Shown here: piece after piece, positions 16,189-24,724 of the stretch | Position numbering within the stretch: position 1 is the stretch's first letter | How the letters are laid out: every line of letters begins with the position of its first letter | Source: Oceanicoccus sp. | GTDB lineage: Bacteria > Pseudomonadota > Gammaproteobacteria > Pseudomonadales > Dasaniaceae | DNA: 64,000 nucleotides | Direction of reading: 5' to 3' | Assembly: GCF_029238675.1 (NCBI RefSeq) | Contig: NZ_JAQWFR010000026.1 | Location: 1 to 64,000 of the forward strand | The notes under the pieces: generated by a model | Seen by the model: only the letters and a program-made list of their open reading frames with translations | Databases searched by the model: none | What the model was told of the DNA's origin: nothing | Position numbers and translations under genes: made by a program

Positions 16189-17994
16189 ATGGTAGCCCCC
16201 ATCTTAGATCGACGTGATCTTGAATTTATGATCTATGAATTATTTGATGTCGAAGCATTAACGACACGTCCACGTTACGAAGATCATAATCGCGAAAGTT
16301 TTGATGCGGCTATTGATACCGCCCAGACCCTGGCAGAAAAATATTTACTGCCTAATCAACTTAAGGTCGATCAAAATCAACCGACCTTTGACGGTGTTAA
16401 GGTGGATATGCCTGCAGAAATCAAGGTGGCCTGTGATGCGATTGCAGAAGCGGGTTTAATTTCTCCCTGCGCCGACTTTGAATCCGGAGGCATGCAATTA
16501 CCGCCTGTAGTCTCCGCAGTTGCCACTGGTTATTTAGCCGCTGCCGGTAGTACAGTTACTGGTTATGCCGGTTTAACTGATGCCAACGCCAACTTAGTTG
16601 ATGCCTATGGCACCGAAGAGCAAAAGCGTAAATGGGTTGACCCTATGCGTGTAGGGCGCTTTGCCGGCACTATGGCTATGAGTGAACCCAATGCGGGTTC
16701 TGGCCTTGCGGATTTAACCACCAGTGCCGAGAAAAACGAGCAGGGTGACTATTTTATCACCGGTAATAAAATCTGGATTTCTGGTGGTGACCATGAATTG
16801 AATGAAAATATTGTTCATTTGGTATTAGCCAGAGTCAAAGGTGCCCCCAAAGGCGTAAAAGGTATTTCTCTATTTATCGTGCCGAAGTTCCTAGTCAACG
16901 ATGATGGCTCTTTAGGCGAGCGCAATGACGTTCAATTGGCAGGCCTATTCCATAAAATGGGCGGTCGTGGACACACATCAACAGCATTAAGCTTTGGCGA
17001 GAAGGGCGGCGCTGTCGGTTATTTGGTGGGCGAAGAAAATAAAGGCCTGACCTATATGTTCCATATGATGAATGAAGCGCGCATTATGGTGGGTACCAAT
17101 GCGGCACTGACCGCATTAACCGGTTACCAGTATTCTCTGGAATATGCCAAAGAGCGGCCACAGGGTCGTTTGCCCTCGGCTAAAGATCCTAATTCTCCGC
17201 CGGTCAATATTATTGAGCACGCGGATGTTAAGCGTATGTTGCTGGCTCAAAAAGCCTATGGTGAAGGGGCCCTGGCACTTTGCTTAATGGGCGCTCAGTT
17301 AGCGGATGACGAAAAAACCGCTGAGTCAGAAGAGGAGCGTAAGCAGGCCCATTTGTTACTGGATTTTCTAACGCCAATGATTAAATCCTGGCCTTCGGAA
17401 TACGGTCCTAAAGCCAATTACTATGCGATTCAGGTATTGGGTGGTTCGGGTTATGTTAATGAACACCCGGTAGAAATGTTCTACCGCGATAATCGCTTAA
17501 ACCCGATTCATGAAGGCACTACCGGTATTCAGTCGATTGACTTATTGGCGCGTAAAGTGCCAATGAAAAATATGGCGGGTTATCAGGCAGCGTTAGCAGC
17601 TATGGCTGCAACCATTGCTCAAGCTCGTAGCGATGAAGCCTTATTGCCTTATGCGGATGAGTTAGAAGCAGCTATTGCCACACTAAAAACCACCACAGAA
17701 AAACTGTTAGGCGCGATGATGGAGCAGGATATCGATTTAGCCTTGTCTAACTCGGTTAAATATTTAGATCTGTTTGGTAATGTTGTGATCGCCTGGGTGT
17801 GGTTAAAGCAAGGCATCGTTGCCAGTACTGCTTTGGCAGCTCAGCCCCATGAGAGTGATGAGAACTTCTACCGTGGCAAACTACAAGCGATGAAGTATTT
17901 CTTTAAATTTGAATTGCCGGAGATCAATGCCTGGGCTGCATTACTGCAGTCTATTGATAGCACCTCCCATGATATGAATATTGACTGGTTTTAA
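16189..17994 (+). CDS. Acyl-CoA dehydrogenase, large (~600-residue) class
   Basis: A 601-residue FAD-dependent acyl-CoA dehydrogenase that introduces the alpha-beta double bond. MAMSEPNAGSGLADLTTSA near residue 164 is the flavin/substrate loop, and GGSGYVNEHPVE and NPIHEGTTGIQ (catalytic Glu near residue 444) are the C-terminal signatures. The extra C-terminal helical domain and the length match the class containing DmdC (methylmercaptopropionyl-CoA dehydrogenase) and phenylalkanoyl/bulky acyl-CoA dehydrogenases rather than 380-residue FadE-like enzymes, so a non-standard acyl chain is plausible. It supplies the first oxidation step missing from the MaoC-SDR-thiolase set. Confidence 0.88.
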   Translation: MVAPILDRRDLEFMIYELFDVEALTTRPRYEDHNRESFDAAIDTAQTLAEKYLLPNQLKVDQNQPTFDGVKVDMPAEIKVACDAIAEAGLISPCADFESGGMQLPPVVSAVATGYLAAAGSTVTGYAGLTDANANLVDAYGTEEQKRKWVDPMRVGRFAGTMAMSEPNAGSGLADLTTSAEKNEQGDYFITGNKIWISGGDHELNENIVHLVLARVKGAPKGVKGISLFIVPKFLVNDDGSLGERNDVQLAGLFHKMGGRGHTSTALSFGEKGGAVGYLVGEENKGLTYMFHMMNEARIMVGTNAALTALTGYQYSLEYAKERPQGRLPSAKDPNSPPVNIIEHADVKRMLLAQKAYGEGALALCLMGAQLADDEKTAESEEERKQAHLLLDFLTPMIKSWPSEYGPKANYYAIQVLGGSGYVNEHPVEMFYRDNRLNPIHEGTTGIQSIDLLARKVPMKNMAGYQAALAAMAATIAQARSDEALLPYADELEAAIATLKTTTEKLLGAMMEQDIDLALSNSVKYLDLFGNVVIAWVWLKQGIVASTALAAQPHESDENFYRGKLQAMKYFFKFELPEINAWAALLQSIDSTSHDMNIDWF

Positions 17995-18025
17995 TGCACT
18001 GTCTAAAAAAGATATTATGAACGGC

Positions 18026-18202
18026 TTACCAATCAATCGGTATAGCCGTTGCTGATTTCACTTCATTAATCACCACATAGGTATGCGCCTGGGCAACCCC
18101 AGGCGTAGCGGCCAATTGCTCCCCTAAAAATCGCTGATAGTCCTGCATATCTTTAACGCGAATTTTTATCAGATAAACAAAACCACCCACTACCATTGCG
18201 CA
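18026..18202 (-). pseudogene. Lrp/AsnC regulator relic, C-terminal part only
   Basis: The last ~58 codons match the effector-binding (RAM) domain of Lrp-type regulators: a CAMVVGGFVYLIKIRV-like strand, then DYQRFLGEQLAATPGVAQAHTY-type and EVKSATAIPI motifs with a normal end. The N-terminal helix-turn-helix is absent. Where it should begin, the frame runs into a degenerate REP-like stretch (about 18195-18235) and unrelated sequence. An open frame to 18286 exists but its first residues come from that repeat. Full-length relatives are about 150-160 residues, so this is a truncated gene left where flagellar genes would be expected. Confidence 0.7.
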
Positions 18203-18345
18203 TCCCCGCGCAGGCGTATTGCTGTCCGGGAATGATAGGCAATTTAATGGCATAACTCTTGCTGCCTGACTAAAAACGCCATCCATTTGGCATCACCGCC
18301 AGCACCAGTACTAACACCAGTACTAGCACCAACACAGAGACCACC

Positions 18346-19506
18346 GTGGCAGAGAACGAGAACGGTCAGGAAAAAACCGAAGAAGCGACCCCCAAACGCC
18401 TGGATAAGGCGCGAGAAGAGGGGCAGGTGGCTCGCTCTAAAGAGTTGACCACAACCCTGGTTTTATTAGCGGGTGTGGGCGGCTTGATTACTTTGGGCGG
18501 GGATCTTGGGCACGCCATGATGGACCTGATGCGGTTTAATTTTGCTGTTTCCCGGGAAGCCATCTTTGACTCCCAGTTAATGATGCTGCATTTAAGCGAT
18601 ACCACCTATGCCGCCATTGAAGCCTTGCTGCCTTTTTTTACGGTAGTTGTGGTTGCCTGTCTAATTGGTCCTACTGCCTTGGGTGGATTTTTATTGAGTG
18701 GCAAAGCGGTAGCGCCAAAGCTTAGCCGGATGAATCCTATCAAAGGCATTCAGCGAATGTTTTCGATGAACTCACTGGTAGAGCTGCTTAAATCCATAGC
18801 TAAAGTCCTTCTGGTAGGCTCTGTGTCCATTGCCATGTTGATGCTGTTCTATGCTGAAATTTTGGGATTATCCACCGAGAATATTAATCCGGCACTGGAG
18901 CATATGCTGGTTATTATCGGCTGGTCGATTTTAGCGGTTAGCGCATCGATGATCTTAATTGCCGCTATTGATGTGCCTTACCAGATTTTTGATCACAGTA
19001 AGAAAATGAAAATGACTCTTCAAGAAGTCAAAGACGAAATGAAGGACACCGAAGGTAAGCCGGAAGTTAAAGGCAAGGTACGCCAACTACAGCGAGAAAT
19101 GGCCCAGCGCCGGATGATGGAAGCCGTCCCCGAGGCGGATGTGGTTATCACCAACCCGGAACACTTTTCAGTAGCCCTTAAGTATGATGTCGATGGCGGC
19201 GGGGCACCCATGGTGTTAGCCAAAGGCGTTGACTTTATGGCGATTAAAATTCGAGAAATCGCCAATGCCCATGAGATCCTGATCCTTGAAGCACCACCCT
19301 TGGCCAGGGCAATCTACTTTACCACTGAGGTTGAAGAAGAAATTCCCAGTACTTTGTATTTGGCGGTAGCTCAGGTGCTTGCCTATGTATTCCAGCTTAA
19401 ATCCCATAAAGAGGGTAAGGGGAGAAGGCCGAAGCCGTTGCCGGAGATTGTTGTGCCGAGAGAGGCGCAATATGATGTTGAGGGGAATCCGGCGCCGGAG
19501 GAATAG
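18346..19506 (+). CDS. flhB: Flagellar export apparatus protein FlhB
   Basis: The substrate-specificity switch of the flagellar type III export gate, in the inner membrane. 386 residues begin with AENENGQEKTEEATPKRL, the typical FlhB N-terminus, followed by four membrane helices. The cytoplasmic domain follows, with the autocleavage site as N-P-E-H (near residue 269) rather than the textbook N-P-T-H; Asn and Pro, which carry the chemistry, are kept. The start is GTG with only a weak GAGA upstream. fliO, P, Q and R, which normally precede flhB, are absent; an Lrp relic and a short ACCAGTACT-repeat lie there instead. Unlike most layouts, flhA does not follow at once: repeats and a terminator-like hairpin lie between. 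Confidence 0.95.
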   Translation: MAENENGQEKTEEATPKRLDKAREEGQVARSKELTTTLVLLAGVGGLITLGGDLGHAMMDLMRFNFAVSREAIFDSQLMMLHLSDTTYAAIEALLPFFTVVVVACLIGPTALGGFLLSGKAVAPKLSRMNPIKGIQRMFSMNSLVELLKSIAKVLLVGSVSIAMLMLFYAEILGLSTENINPALEHMLVIIGWSILAVSASMILIAAIDVPYQIFDHSKKMKMTLQEVKDEMKDTEGKPEVKGKVRQLQREMAQRRMMEAVPEADVVITNPEHFSVALKYDVDGGGAPMVLAKGVDFMAIKIREIANAHEILILEAPPLARAIYFTTEVEEEIPSTLYLAVAQVLAYVFQLKSHKEGKGRRPKPLPEIVVPREAQYDVEGNPAPEE

Positions 19507-19574
19507 GGACACTCTTCAAGTTCACGCAGTAATTTCAAGGTTTAAATTAAACGAGGCGGTAACCCCAAAAAAGC

Positions 19575-19760
19575 CGTCATTCCCGCAAAGTAACGTCATT
19601 CCCGCAAAGTAACGTCATTCCCGCGAAGGCGGGAATCCAGTGCTGTAGATTTCCGCCTTGGCGGAAATAACAGCATAAGCATGCAGTCTGGATTCCCGCC
19701 TTCGCGGGAATGACGTTAGTCATTTTGGTCGAAGCCTGCCTTCGAGGGGCGGGAATGACA
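19575..19760. repeat. Repeat cluster with one complete 101-bp element
   Basis: The full element (19614-19714) has ends GTCATTCCCGCGAAGGCGGG and the reverse complement, an inner hairpin of TTTCCGCC/GGCGGAAA, and an asymmetric spacer AACAGCATAAGCATGCAG that sets orientation. Upstream are two 19-base partial units, downstream a degenerate end. Confidence 0.9.
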
Positions 19761-19876
19761 TAGAGGAAAGAAAGCCTCAGCTCGTTCCCACTCCATCTCC
19801 ACTCCCATCCTCCCTAAAATTATTTTCCCCCAAAACCCAAAACCGGAAGGATTCTTGCAACAGGGGTATAAACCGG

Positions 19877-19906
19877 AAAATTGTCACCCAAAACCGACAA
19901 TTTTTT
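19877..19906 (+). terminator. Terminator-like hairpin between flhB and flhA
   Basis: AAAATTGTC, a 10-base loop and GACAATTTTTT give a 9-bp stem followed by T residues. It implies that flhA is transcribed from its own promoter. The stem is A/T-rich, so strength is uncertain. Confidence 0.6.
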
Positions 19907-19929
19907 AACGCTATACCATACCTTGAGAG

Positions 19930-19945
19930 GGGCACCGTGAGAGCA
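19930..19945 (+). promoter_or_regulatory. Possible sigma-54 promoter of flhA
   Basis: GGGCACCGTGAGAGCA keeps the GG-N10-GC spacing with GGCAC intact, but the -12 element reads GAGC instead of TTGC. Position, about 50 bases before flhA, is reasonable. flhA is sigma-54/FleQ-dependent in Pseudomonas. Confidence 0.35.
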
Positions 19946-19992
19946 GCGACGTTTAAGCAGTGTGTCTCACCGTCAGTGGTCAACAAACAAGA

Positions 19993-22113
19993 ATGAACGT
20001 CACAAATAACCAGGCCTTTAGCATCAAAGCATTAACCCAAAGTAATTTGGGTGTGCCTATGCTGCTGCTGACGATTCTGGGTATGCTGACACTGCCTGTT
20101 CCTCCCTTCCTGTTGGATGTGTTCTTCTCATTTAATATTGCCCTGGCGATTGTAGTCTTGCTGGTGGCAGTCTATGCCCTGCGGCCATTGGACTTTGCCG
20201 TATTCCCGACCGTGCTATTAGTGGCAACGCTGTTGAGATTGGCTTTGAATGTAGCCTCAACCCGAGTCGTGCTGTTAGATGGTCACCAGGGTGGTGATGC
20301 GGCGGGTAAAGTTATCCAATCCTTTGGTGAAGTAGTGATTGGTGGTAACTACGCCGTAGGTCTGGTGGTGTTCCTGATTCTGGTGATTATCAACTTTGTA
20401 GTAGTCACCAAAGGTGCTGGCCGTATTTCCGAAGTAAGCGCCCGATTTACCCTGGATGCCATGCCCGGCAAACAAATGGCGATTGACGCCGATTTAAACT
20501 CTGGCTTGATCGACCAGGACCAGGCCAGGAATCGCCGCCAGGAAATTGCCAGTGAAGCAGACTTCTACGGCTCCATGGATGGTGCTAGTAAATTTGTTCG
20601 CGGTGATGCGGTTGCCGGTATCTTGATTTTATTTATCAATATTATTGGTGGTCTGTCCATTGGCATGGTGCAGCATGGCTTAGAGTTTTCCCGAGCAATG
20701 GAAGTCTACTCACTACTCACTATTGGCGACGGCCTGGTTGCACAAATTCCGGGTTTGTTGCTATCAACTTCTGCCGCGATGATGGTAACCCGTGTTAGCG
20801 ACTCTAAAGATATGGGTGAGCAGATTACCGGGCAAATGTTTAACTCGCCAAAGGCACTCGCTGTTACCGCCTCCATCCTTGGATTTATGGGGATTATCCC
20901 CGGTATGCCTCATGTTGCCTTCTTGTCATTGGCCGCCGTTACTGGCGGCGTTGCTTATTTTATTACCCTGCGTAAAGAGAAGGTTGAAACCGAGCGGGTA
21001 GAAGTCGAGCGTACAGAAAAAATTCAAGCCCAACAGGAACAGCAAGTTGAGCAGGCCCAGATTCCTGAAATTGGCTGGGATGATGTACAGCCGGTGGATG
21101 CTATAGGACTTGAAGTGGGCTATCGATTAATTCCCATGGTGGATAAAGCCCAGGGTGGTGAGCTGCTTAGTCGTATTAAAGGTATTCGTAAAAAACTCTC
21201 ACAGGAAGTGGGCTTTTTGATCCCCTCGGTGCATATCCGCGACAACCTGGATCTTACACCCACCGCTTACCGTATTACCCTGACCGGTGTTACAGCTGGA
21301 GAGGCAGAAATTTATCCCGACCGTGACCTGGCCATCAATCCCGGTCAGGTATTCGGCAAGCTGGATGGTACTCCTACTGTTGATCCCGCTTTTGGCCTTG
21401 AAGCCCTATGGATAGATCCTTCACAAAAAGACCAGGCACAAACCCTGGGTTATACCGTCGTGGATGCCAGTACTGTAGTGGCAACCCATATCAATCAAAT
21501 ACTGCTTAAACATACCCATGAGCTACTGGGCCACGATGAAGTTCAGCAAATGCTGGATATGCTGGCCAAGCATTCACCAAAACTGGTAGAGCAGTTAGCC
21601 CCCGAAATTATCCCGATGAACGTACTGCTGGCCGTAATGAAAAACCTGTTAATGGAACAGGTGCCCATCCGCGACTTAAGAACCATTGCCGCCGCTGTCT
21701 CCGCCAATGCCAACCTCAGTCAAGATCTTGGCGCCTTAACCGGTGCGGTACGGGTGGCCCTGCGCCGGACGATTGTGCAGAACATCTACGGTAATGACGC
21801 AGTATTACCCGCAATAGCACTGGATCCATCAATGGAACAGTTATTGCTTAAGTCAGTACATCAGGCGCAACAAAACGGGATTACTGACGATATTGTCCTT
21901 GAGCCGGGTCTGGCAGAAAAATTACAGACCGCACTGGCTGAGGCCTCTCAAAAACAAGAGCTGGCGGGTAAACCTTCAGTGTTATTAGTATCGGCGCCTC
22001 TACGCCATGTGTTGGTGAAGTTTATTCGTTACAGCGCAGTTGATATGCAGGTGTTGTCTTACGGAGAAATTCCGGACGACAAACAAATCACGATAGAAAG
22101 TACCGTAGGTTAA
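19993..22113 (+). CDS. flhA: Flagellar export gate protein FlhA
   Basis: The largest component of the flagellar type III export gate, energised by the proton motive force. It has about 706 residues: eight predicted membrane helices in the first half (starting VPMLLLTILGMLTLP), the conserved FHIPEP loop between them (RISEVSARFTLDAMPGKQ and IDADLNSGLI), and a soluble cytoplasmic domain that docks chaperone-substrate complexes. The ATG at 19993 is chosen; a GTG at 19960 would add 11 residues not typical of FlhA. It opens the flhA-flhF-fleN-fliA run. Confidence 0.96.
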   Translation: MNVTNNQAFSIKALTQSNLGVPMLLLTILGMLTLPVPPFLLDVFFSFNIALAIVVLLVAVYALRPLDFAVFPTVLLVATLLRLALNVASTRVVLLDGHQGGDAAGKVIQSFGEVVIGGNYAVGLVVFLILVIINFVVVTKGAGRISEVSARFTLDAMPGKQMAIDADLNSGLIDQDQARNRRQEIASEADFYGSMDGASKFVRGDAVAGILILFINIIGGLSIGMVQHGLEFSRAMEVYSLLTIGDGLVAQIPGLLLSTSAAMMVTRVSDSKDMGEQITGQMFNSPKALAVTASILGFMGIIPGMPHVAFLSLAAVTGGVAYFITLRKEKVETERVEVERTEKIQAQQEQQVEQAQIPEIGWDDVQPVDAIGLEVGYRLIPMVDKAQGGELLSRIKGIRKKLSQEVGFLIPSVHIRDNLDLTPTAYRITLTGVTAGEAEIYPDRDLAINPGQVFGKLDGTPTVDPAFGLEALWIDPSQKDQAQTLGYTVVDASTVVATHINQILLKHTHELLGHDEVQQMLDMLAKHSPKLVEQLAPEIIPMNVLLAVMKNLLMEQVPIRDLRTIAAAVSANANLSQDLGALTGAVRVALRRTIVQNIYGNDAVLPAIALDPSMEQLLLKSVHQAQQNGITDDIVLEPGLAEKLQTALAEASQKQELAGKPSVLLVSAPLRHVLVKFIRYSAVDMQVLSYGEIPDDKQITIESTVG

Positions 22114-22152
22114 GCAAGCTAGAAAACACTGGGTAAGAAGAGGTTCTAAACA

Positions 22153-23643
22153 ATGCAAGTGAAACGTTTTGTCGCAGCCAATATGCGTCTGGCACTGAAT
22201 ATGGTGCGGGAAGAAATGGGTCCTGATGCCGTGATCTTATCCAATAAACGGGTGCCGGAAGGGGTAGAAATCCTAACTGCTATCGAAGTAGATGATATGG
22301 CGGTGCCAGCAACTGAAGCACCGGCAAACTCTACTAACCCTTTTCAGCAAGCGCAGGACTATCATCGCCAGCAGGCGCCAACAGCACCGACTAAGCCCAG
22401 CAAATTAGAACGCGAAGTTGAGCGCATGCAAAATGAAGCCAGGCAAAGAGCAGAAGCTCTGGCGGCTACCCTGGCAGAAAAAAACCGCGAGCTGGTAAAG
22501 CAGGTGATTAATACCGACCAGATTCCGGAGGCAGCAAAAGAAGAGGCGAAGCAAGCTGGTGAGCAAAACTCTTTCAACCAGATGGTGTCTCAGGCGATGG
22601 AAGAACAGTTTAATCAGGCACCAGAAACGACACCAAAAACAACACCAAAAACAACACCAGCAGTCGCCAGCAATACTGAAAAAGATCAGGAACTAAGCCA
22701 GATGCGTCATGAATTACAATCCATGCGCGACCTGCTAGAGCAACAACTTTCTTCTATGGCCTGGGGACAGTTTAATCAACAGAGTCCACAGCAAGCCAGC
22801 CAGTGGAAGCGTTTAAAACGCATGGGAATTGGCGCTGTTGTGGCTGACAATTTATTGGCAAGCCAGCCCGCCGTAGCCAGTGGCTCAAACGATAGCTGGC
22901 AGGCGATGATGACCGAGCTGTGCCAGCAGTTGCCAGTGGTTGATAATGACTTAATCAGCAGTGGCGGTGTGTTTGCCTTTGTTGGCCCAACCGGTGCAGG
23001 TAAAACCACCACCATTGGTAAACTGGCTGCCCGCTATGTGTTGGAAAACGGTGCTGAAGATATAGCCCTGGTGACCACCGATACCATGCGCATTGCCGCC
23101 CACGAACAACTACGGACTTTCGGACGTATTTTAAACATACCCATAAGTATTGTTGATAAAAACAACAGCCTCGAGCGCGTGCTGTATTCACTGCGCCACA
23201 AAGCACTGGTACTGGTTGATACGGCGGGCCTCAATCGTCAGGATGAGCGCTTAAAACTCCAGCTAAACAGCTTGAATGAAATTGGCCTGCGCCTGAAAAC
23301 TGTGTTGGTGATTCCAACCACCAGTCAGGTTGAGGTGATAAAAGCTGCTTACCATACTTACAAAACTGATAACCTAAACAGTTGTGTGCTAACCAAGTTG
23401 GATGAAACCGCTAGCTTGGGTGAGTCGTTAAGCTTGGCAATCGATAAGTCATTACCGGTTGCCTATAGCACCCATGGCCAGGATATTCCCAATGATATTA
23501 TTGTCGGATGTTCCAGCGGTTTAGTTCGCTCGGCCATTGAATTGGCCAGGCATATAACAACCGATGACGATGCTATGGCCGATGAGATGTCGACCCTGTC
23601 GAAAAACCAGGCGAGAGTTCAATCTTTGATGGCCACAAACTAA
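22153..23643 (+). CDS. flhF: Flagellar placement GTPase FlhF
   Basis: An SRP-family GTPase that recruits the first flagellar components to the pole. 496 residues: an N-terminal B domain, a Gln/Pro/Thr-rich linker with three TTPK-like repeats near residue 160, an N domain, and a G domain with GPTGAGKTTTIGKLAARY (P-loop near 278), LVTTDTMRIAAHEQL, VDTAGL and TKLDE. All G-motifs are intact. With fleN downstream it sets polar position and flagellar number, which implies a polarly flagellated cell. Confidence 0.96.
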   Translation: MQVKRFVAANMRLALNMVREEMGPDAVILSNKRVPEGVEILTAIEVDDMAVPATEAPANSTNPFQQAQDYHRQQAPTAPTKPSKLEREVERMQNEARQRAEALAATLAEKNRELVKQVINTDQIPEAAKEEAKQAGEQNSFNQMVSQAMEEQFNQAPETTPKTTPKTTPAVASNTEKDQELSQMRHELQSMRDLLEQQLSSMAWGQFNQQSPQQASQWKRLKRMGIGAVVADNLLASQPAVASGSNDSWQAMMTELCQQLPVVDNDLISSGGVFAFVGPTGAGKTTTIGKLAARYVLENGAEDIALVTTDTMRIAAHEQLRTFGRILNIPISIVDKNNSLERVLYSLRHKALVLVDTAGLNRQDERLKLQLNSLNEIGLRLKTVLVIPTTSQVEVIKAAYHTYKTDNLNSCVLTKLDETASLGESLSLAIDKSLPVAYSTHGQDIPNDIIVGCSSGLVRSAIELARHITTDDDAMADEMSTLSKNQARVQSLMATN

Positions 23644-23652
23644 CGCAGCTAA

Positions 23653-23680
23653 CGTCGTACCCGCCTTGGCGGTAATGACG
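23653..23680. repeat. Single REP-like hairpin, degenerate
   Basis: CGTCGTACCCGCC TTG GCGGTAATGACG is a lone hairpin arm of the 101-bp family, in the 230-base gap between flhF and fleN. The rest of the gap is AT-rich, with a possible -10 (TACAAT at 23810-23815) before fleN. Confidence 0.6.
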
Positions 23681-23873
23681 ATAGGTTAGGGTAATTACGT
23701 ACTGGTGTTTTATAGGGATAGTGGTTATAAAATGACTAGTGCGGGCAAAAAAAACTTTGAATATCAGTTTATTGTTTAAGAGTTTTGTATAGATAGACAA
23801 AGGTTCGTGTACAATGCGGCTATTAGCTAGAGTAGCAATAGCCAGAAAATATAACTAGGAGCAGGTTCAGGCG

Positions 23874-24698
23874 ATGAGTAGTACTCACCCCGTACAAGTA
23901 ATTGCTGTTACCGGTGGTAAGGGTGGCGTTGGTAAATCTAATGTCTCGATTAACCTAAGTGTTTGTCTGGCAGGAATGGGACGTAGAGTCGCCTTGTTAG
24001 ATGCGGATTTGGGTTTAGCCAATATTGATGTGTTGCTGGGCTTACGCCCCAAACACAACCTCGAAGATGTACTTGTTGGTGAATGCTCCCTTAACGACAT
24101 TATGCTAACGGGTCCCGGAGGTATTCGTATTATTCCGGCTTCTTCCGGCACCCAGCGGATGACCATGTTAGGCTCTATGGAGCATGCCGGTCTTATTCAT
24201 GCCTTTAGCGAAATTAGCCAGCAAATTGATGTGTTAGTGATTGATACCGCAGCAGGTATTTCTGACTCAGTGATCAGTTTTGTGCGCGCTTCACAAGAAG
24301 TGTTAGTAGTAGTCTGCGATGAACCATCATCCATTACTGACGCCTATGCCCTAATTAAATTACTCAATAAAGACTACGGCGTTGACCGCTTCCGCGTTAT
24401 CGCTAATATGACTCGTTCGACCCAGGAAGGTCGGAACCTATATAATAAACTTACTCAGGTCACTGATCGTTTTCTCGATGTGACACTGCAATACGTGGGT
24501 AATATTCCTTTCGATGAATCGATACGCAAGGCAGTCCAGCGCCAGCGTCCGGTTGTTGAACTCTCCCCTCGTAGTAAGGCTGCCCTGGCGTACAAACAAT
24601 TAGCAGAAAAAGTTGATCTTTGGCCTTTGCCCTCGACGCCGCGCGGACATTTAGAATTCTTCGTAGAGCGTTTAGTGCAGGGCGTGCCCGGACAGTAA
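23874..24698 (+). CDS. fleN: Flagellar number regulator FleN (FlhG), MinD-like ATPase
   Basis: A 274-residue ParA/MinD-family ATPase. The deviant Walker A is GGKGGVGKSNVS near residue 14, with LLDADLGLANIDVLLG and VLVIDTAAGIS as the following motifs. FleN restrains FleQ-driven transcription and the FlhF activity so that only one polar flagellum forms. There is 230 bp of DNA upstream, so it can have its own promoter, and GAGCAGG about 8 bases before the ATG acts as ribosome site. The sigma-28 gene follows 26 bases later. Confidence 0.95.
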   Translation: MSSTHPVQVIAVTGGKGGVGKSNVSINLSVCLAGMGRRVALLDADLGLANIDVLLGLRPKHNLEDVLVGECSLNDIMLTGPGGIRIIPASSGTQRMTMLGSMEHAGLIHAFSEISQQIDVLVIDTAAGISDSVISFVRASQEVLVVVCDEPSSITDAYALIKLLNKDYGVDRFRVIANMTRSTQEGRNLYNKLTQVTDRFLDVTLQYVGNIPFDESIRKAVQRQRPVVELSPRSKAALAYKQLAEKVDLWPLPSTPRGHLEFFVERLVQGVPGQ

Positions 24699-24724
24699 TA
24701 ATGTCGCTGTCGGGAAGGCTAGCC

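Larger units (their letters stand above)
19507..19992. other. Repeat-rich flhB-flhA intergenic region
   Basis: 486 bases without a convincing gene. It contains two tandem copies of a 19-base unit starting CGTCATTCCCGCAAAG (from 19575), a complete 101-bp repeat element, a further partial copy to 19760, a terminator-like hairpin at 19877 and a possible sigma-54 site at 19930. Confidence 0.8.

Noticed and set aside
19777-19986. 69-residue ORF antisense to the flhA leader
   Set aside because: Composition is not protein-like and it covers the terminator and promoter signals.
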